Shown here: piece after piece, positions 19,965-22,893 of the stretch
Position numbering within the stretch: position 1 is the first letter of the stretch
Layout: each line of letters starts with the position of its first letter
IMG/VR virus record: IMGVR_UViG_3300048672_000177
Coordinates: 1-22,893 of that record
Direction: 5' to 3' (one strand)
Origin: a virus
Length of the DNA stretch: 22,893 bases
Made by a program: the position numbers and the translations under genes
The notes under the pieces: model-generated
Databases searched by the model: none
Told to the model about the DNA's origin: nothing
What the model saw: only the letters and a program-made list of their open reading frames with translations

Positions 19965-22355
19965 ATGACACTAATCCCTCCTTCCTTTTCATTTAAGGGA
20001 GATCGTCAAAAATCAATCTCTCTTAAAGCACAAGCTAGGCAATTCTATAATTTTATAGTTAATCAAGCTGAGTTAGGAGGGATTCCTTTTATCCACAGAT
20101 CTATAATCTTATCTGATGGTTCTCTTATAACTATTACCTCTAAAAAAGAGAGTATCTATGGTCATAGAACAGGTATTGTTTCTATAAATACAATACCAAC
20201 TATTAAAGAGATAGTTGAGTCTGGGCTCTATCTAGAATCAGGTTTTTTAGATTTATTGTCATCGGCTGTCTGCAATGAAAATACATTTAAACCAGCTGTT
20301 CTTAAATATAATACTGATGTTGCCGCTTATATTTCTAGCACACCAACACCGCTACAAGGACAGTTGAATTCATCCTACGAAGGGCAGCAACTAGCAGATA
20401 ATTCAGAATCTTTAGCTGTTGGATGCGTTGAAAAATTAGCCGCGATAACTGACGAATGCGGCAATACTTATACAGCTGGCGGATATTGTGATGCTGGAAA
20501 GATTTTAATGAAGAAAAAGTGTCAGGCGTTGATTCCGTCGAGTATGTTCTCTGGGAAGATAAGACTGCTAGTACAGGCGGTTTATGGATCAACTAGATCA
20601 GACTATTCGTGCGATTGGGACTCTAATCCATTTCTTTATAAGCTGACGATAGCTGGTAAAGCGATTCAGGCACCCGCTATCTACAATACGATTACAGGGC
20701 AGGGGTTTTTAATTACGGTCGATGACCGATACTATCTCGGTACGATCAAGGGGTCATCAGTCGTCATTACTGAAATTATATTAAGCGGCTTCGCTCAGGA
20801 AATGATTAGTTCAATCGACCCCGCTAGACTTACGGACCATGAGTACGTCACCCGAGTCGAATGCTATGCGTTATCGACGGCAACTTTCGGCGATGAGCTA
20901 CAGACTATCTTTTTCGCCGGGACGCTCGGCACCCCTTTAGCTCATGGGTGGCATTTCTCGTGGGACGGGCTAAAAGGGCGTGTGATTTTGCACGAAGCGA
21001 ACAACGCAACAAAAAAATACTTGTCCCGGGATTACAGGATAGAGCTAACGCCGACACTATCCGGGCCGCACCACACTTTTACGGCTTCAGTTACCATTGA
21101 CTCGTCGTCTGAATGGTGGCCGTGTCAAAGCTTTCTGTACCAGTTCGCTCCTGACTATATCCAGTCCGATACAAAAGTCGCTTTTCCGCAAATTGGGCCT
21201 ATTCCGTATTTGGGCATATCGGTCGGTAATGTGGCATCAAATGTGCAATGGACCGCGTTAATTTACTGCTATGCGCACTATGATTTTTTGTCAGGGGATG
21301 ATGAATTCATCGCAGTCACTCAGTCACATAACACAAACTCCATAGCCTCTGGTACATACACAATATCAAACCCAACGCCCCTAAAATCCAGCGATGTGTG
21401 GATTGCTATTGACTCGTATCGCGCCGCTTTTCCGACTGGGGGTTATCGCGGGACAACGAGAATATCTGTTGATGGGGATTTGTCAGGGAACACTCTGACA
21501 CTTAACGGAACGAACTCATCATTAGCCGAAACAAATAATGTCGAATGGTATCCAAACAACGTAGAAATTGATGTCGGGCTGGCTTACTGGTCTGGCGGAA
21601 CCAACCCAGCGGCGCAGTTTTGGGAATCCAAGACTCGGGAGTTTTCTACAGATGTGGATTGGAAAGCCTGGATGGTTACGAATGGATACTGGACAAGCAG
21701 CGGGGGATACTTCTCAAATTCGGCGGGTTTGATAGACCGTGGTGATGGGATAATGACTAACATTTACTACGGTGCGCATATTTACTATGCAACTTATGAT
21801 CGGCACTATGGCAAAGTTGATACCCCACTCGAAATAGCACCGACTTTTGTTGAGGCCATGCACAGCGACGCAAATACAGTAATGGTCGGCATATCGAAGT
21901 ATAAAGGGGCTATTGGGAAAACGAGAAATATTGAGGTCAATCGAGTAAATGGCCCTTGGGGGTTTCGTGTTATTAAGTTCTACTTTCACAACACACTAGG
22001 AATACAGGAGCTGAGTTTTGTGGGGCCGCTAATCTATTCCAGGTATTCACAAATCCAGTTTGTCAGCCCCTACTCTACCATATCAGATACTACCCCTCTT
22101 ACCCAGAGAACGGACATTGCGCAGATGGTGTGGCAAGGCCGACAGGAAGAGATATTTAATATCCCTACAACGCCAGCAGTAACACCTTCCAATTGGCATT
22201 ATTCCGCATCAATGGTTGTCGCACCATTGCTTGGGCATACAGAGCGAAGCAGGCAATCTCTAATCACAAAATCCAGCGAATATTCTGTGGACTTTGGCAG
22301 CGATATCTACGTCAATCACGACTATGCAAGTGATTCCGCTGTCGGATGGGCCTAG
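19965..22355 (+). CDS. Tail spike/fibre protein with foreign-looking C-terminal part, 796 aa
   Basis: Residues 1 to about 120 (MTLIPPSFSFKGDRQKSISL KAQ...) have resident tct/ctc/aga codons and likely anchor the protein to the tail. From about 20330 to the stop the codon use changes sharply to GC-rich (gcg, cgg, ggg, tcg) and the protein is a long beta-rich receptor-binding region. Segments such as PSSMFSGKIRLLVQAVYGS and HGWHFSWDGLKGRVILHE recall proteins in proteobacterial prophages, but no family is certain and no catalytic motif is seen. No clear Shine-Dalgarno precedes the ATG, so translation may depend on the gene just upstream. Confidence 0.75.
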   Translation: MTLIPPSFSFKGDRQKSISLKAQARQFYNFIVNQAELGGIPFIHRSIILSDGSLITITSKKESIYGHRTGIVSINTIPTIKEIVESGLYLESGFLDLLSSAVCNENTFKPAVLKYNTDVAAYISSTPTPLQGQLNSSYEGQQLADNSESLAVGCVEKLAAITDECGNTYTAGGYCDAGKILMKKKCQALIPSSMFSGKIRLLVQAVYGSTRSDYSCDWDSNPFLYKLTIAGKAIQAPAIYNTITGQGFLITVDDRYYLGTIKGSSVVITEIILSGFAQEMISSIDPARLTDHEYVTRVECYALSTATFGDELQTIFFAGTLGTPLAHGWHFSWDGLKGRVILHEANNATKKYLSRDYRIELTPTLSGPHHTFTASVTIDSSSEWWPCQSFLYQFAPDYIQSDTKVAFPQIGPIPYLGISVGNVASNVQWTALIYCYAHYDFLSGDDEFIAVTQSHNTNSIASGTYTISNPTPLKSSDVWIAIDSYRAAFPTGGYRGTTRISVDGDLSGNTLTLNGTNSSLAETNNVEWYPNNVEIDVGLAYWSGGTNPAAQFWESKTREFSTDVDWKAWMVTNGYWTSSGGYFSNSAGLIDRGDGIMTNIYYGAHIYYATYDRHYGKVDTPLEIAPTFVEAMHSDANTVMVGISKYKGAIGKTRNIEVNRVNGPWGFRVIKFYFHNTLGIQELSFVGPLIYSRYSQIQFVSPYSTISDTTPLTQRTDIAQMVWQGRQEEIFNIPTTPAVTPSNWHYSASMVVAPLLGHTERSRQSLITKSSEYSVDFGSDIYVNHDYASDSAVGWA

Positions 22356-22406
22356 TACTTATTTTAACTATTTATAACACTTAATATATATAGGCGCTTG
22401 TAACCA

Positions 22407-22893
22407 ATGGCTTCATATGCTAACACCAACTCTGAAAATCTAGTATCTATTACTACAAACAGCTCCCATTATAACCCTAAACCTGCTATTACAGAAGATA
22501 TAGTAATAGTATCCCCTGTAGAATACTTAGAGGTTTTTACACTTGTAGAGTCTCTTTTGATAGAGTCTCCTTCAACAACATCTGTTACTTTTAAAACTTC
22601 GATCCTAGATGCTATAAGTACACTTAGTTCTCTTTCTGTTTTATATCCGCAGAGTTTAATAGATACAATAGTTGCATCAGAAGGTAATAGTAACATTATA
22701 CATAAGGTTGCTTACTTAACAAATACTTTTATTGTTAACAGTTCTGAAGTATCCTCTATAGAATTCTATACTTTAATAGAAGATCTTACAGTTTTAATAA
22801 CATCTCTAGACAAAGTAATCTATGGTGATATTACAGATAATATCTATTTAACACAAACCTTAAATGTTCTATATAAACTGAGCGGAGCTATAC
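22407..22893 (+). CDS. Partial structural/fibre protein (first 162 codons)
   Basis: ATG at 22407 starts MASYANTNSENLVSITTNSS and runs off the window without a stop. The product is Ser/Thr/Ile/Leu-rich with short loosely repeated hydrophobic units (EDIVIVSPVEYLEVFTLVES, STLSSLSVLY, SSIEFYTLIEDLTVLITSLD), a style common in large repetitive virion proteins of podovirus-like phages. Codons are resident-type again, unlike the preceding gene. No good Shine-Dalgarno is visible, so the start is uncertain; total length unknown. Confidence 0.65.
   Translation, partial: MASYANTNSENLVSITTNSSHYNPKPAITEDIVIVSPVEYLEVFTLVESLLIESPSTTSVTFKTSILDAISTLSSLSVLYPQSLIDTIVASEGNSNIIHKVAYLTNTFIVNSSEVSSIEFYTLIEDLTVLITSLDKVIYGDITDNIYLTQTLNVLYKLSGAI

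Noticed and set aside
22469-22696. Minus-strand 75-aa frame near the right edge
   Set aside because: The plus strand carries a longer frame from 22407 that stays open to the window edge and has resident codon use; the minus frame is its shadow.
1-22893. Anti-phage defence system, toxin-antitoxin pair, integrase or lysogeny module
   Set aside because: I looked for integrase, Cro/CI-type repressors, methyltransferase and toxin-like genes and found none; the unknown small genes carry no motif that would support such a call.

Overview
The window is a contiguous stretch of a tailed double-stranded DNA bacteriophage, most likely podovirus-like. It has a complete packaging, head, head-tail junction and tail-fibre module, and no tape-measure, sheath or long-tail genes were seen. 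The DNA is AT-rich, and highly expressed genes use ggt/cgt/ttc-type codons. A Gram-negative, probably gammaproteobacterial host is inferred from the GH108 muramidase, the 3-TM type holin, and two boxA-like elements of the enterobacterial/gammaproteobacterial rRNA-leader type on the minus strand. No integrase or repressor is visible, so lifestyle is undetermined.

Layout. Positions 1-1423 hold four small minus-strand genes of unknown function (one cut by the window edge), with hairpins and a terminator between them. Positions 1424-2893 form a 1.47 kb gene-free divergent region. It has two minus-strand sigma70-like promoters, two boxA-like elements, one plus-strand promoter candidate, an iteron-like cluster of CTAATAG words and small palindromes. 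From 2894 everything is on the plus strand: a free-standing HNH endonuclease, a 56-aa ORF and the small terminase, joined by ATGA overlaps. A cassette of virion/tail-fibre-like genes follows (3905-7458), then a small membrane protein, a gene broken by an in-frame stop, and a holin (to 8379). A 89-aa ORF, the large terminase, portal, GH108 endolysin and acidic scaffold candidate run to 13482. A short tRNA cluster (Met, Tyr, and one decayed tRNA-like element) precedes the major capsid gene.

The most striking feature is that the N4-gp56-type major capsid gene is split. A 901-nt group I intron (14235-15135) separates residues 103 and 104. It carries an HNH homing endonuclease whose stop codon lies inside the 3' strand of P7, and a near-consensus sigma70 promoter lies in the intron core upstream of that ORF. 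After the capsid gene come a terminator, a 26-aa Lys/Pro-rich microprotein, a head-decoration candidate with its own strong terminator, a possible DUF5856-like protein, an unknown, the head-tail adaptor, a tail nozzle/stabilisation protein, and tail fibre/spike proteins. The last of these runs off the right edge.

Mosaicism is clear by eye. About 3905-5580, 7735-7930 and 20330-22355 use GC-richer codons (gcg, cgc, cgg, ggg) unlike the surrounding tct/ctc/aga-rich genes. All but the short broken gene fall in presumed receptor-binding or tail-tip proteins, and two junctions fall inside reading frames, giving chimeric proteins with a resident part joined to a foreign-looking part. All functional calls rest on sequence reading and recalled family features; no database search was run.
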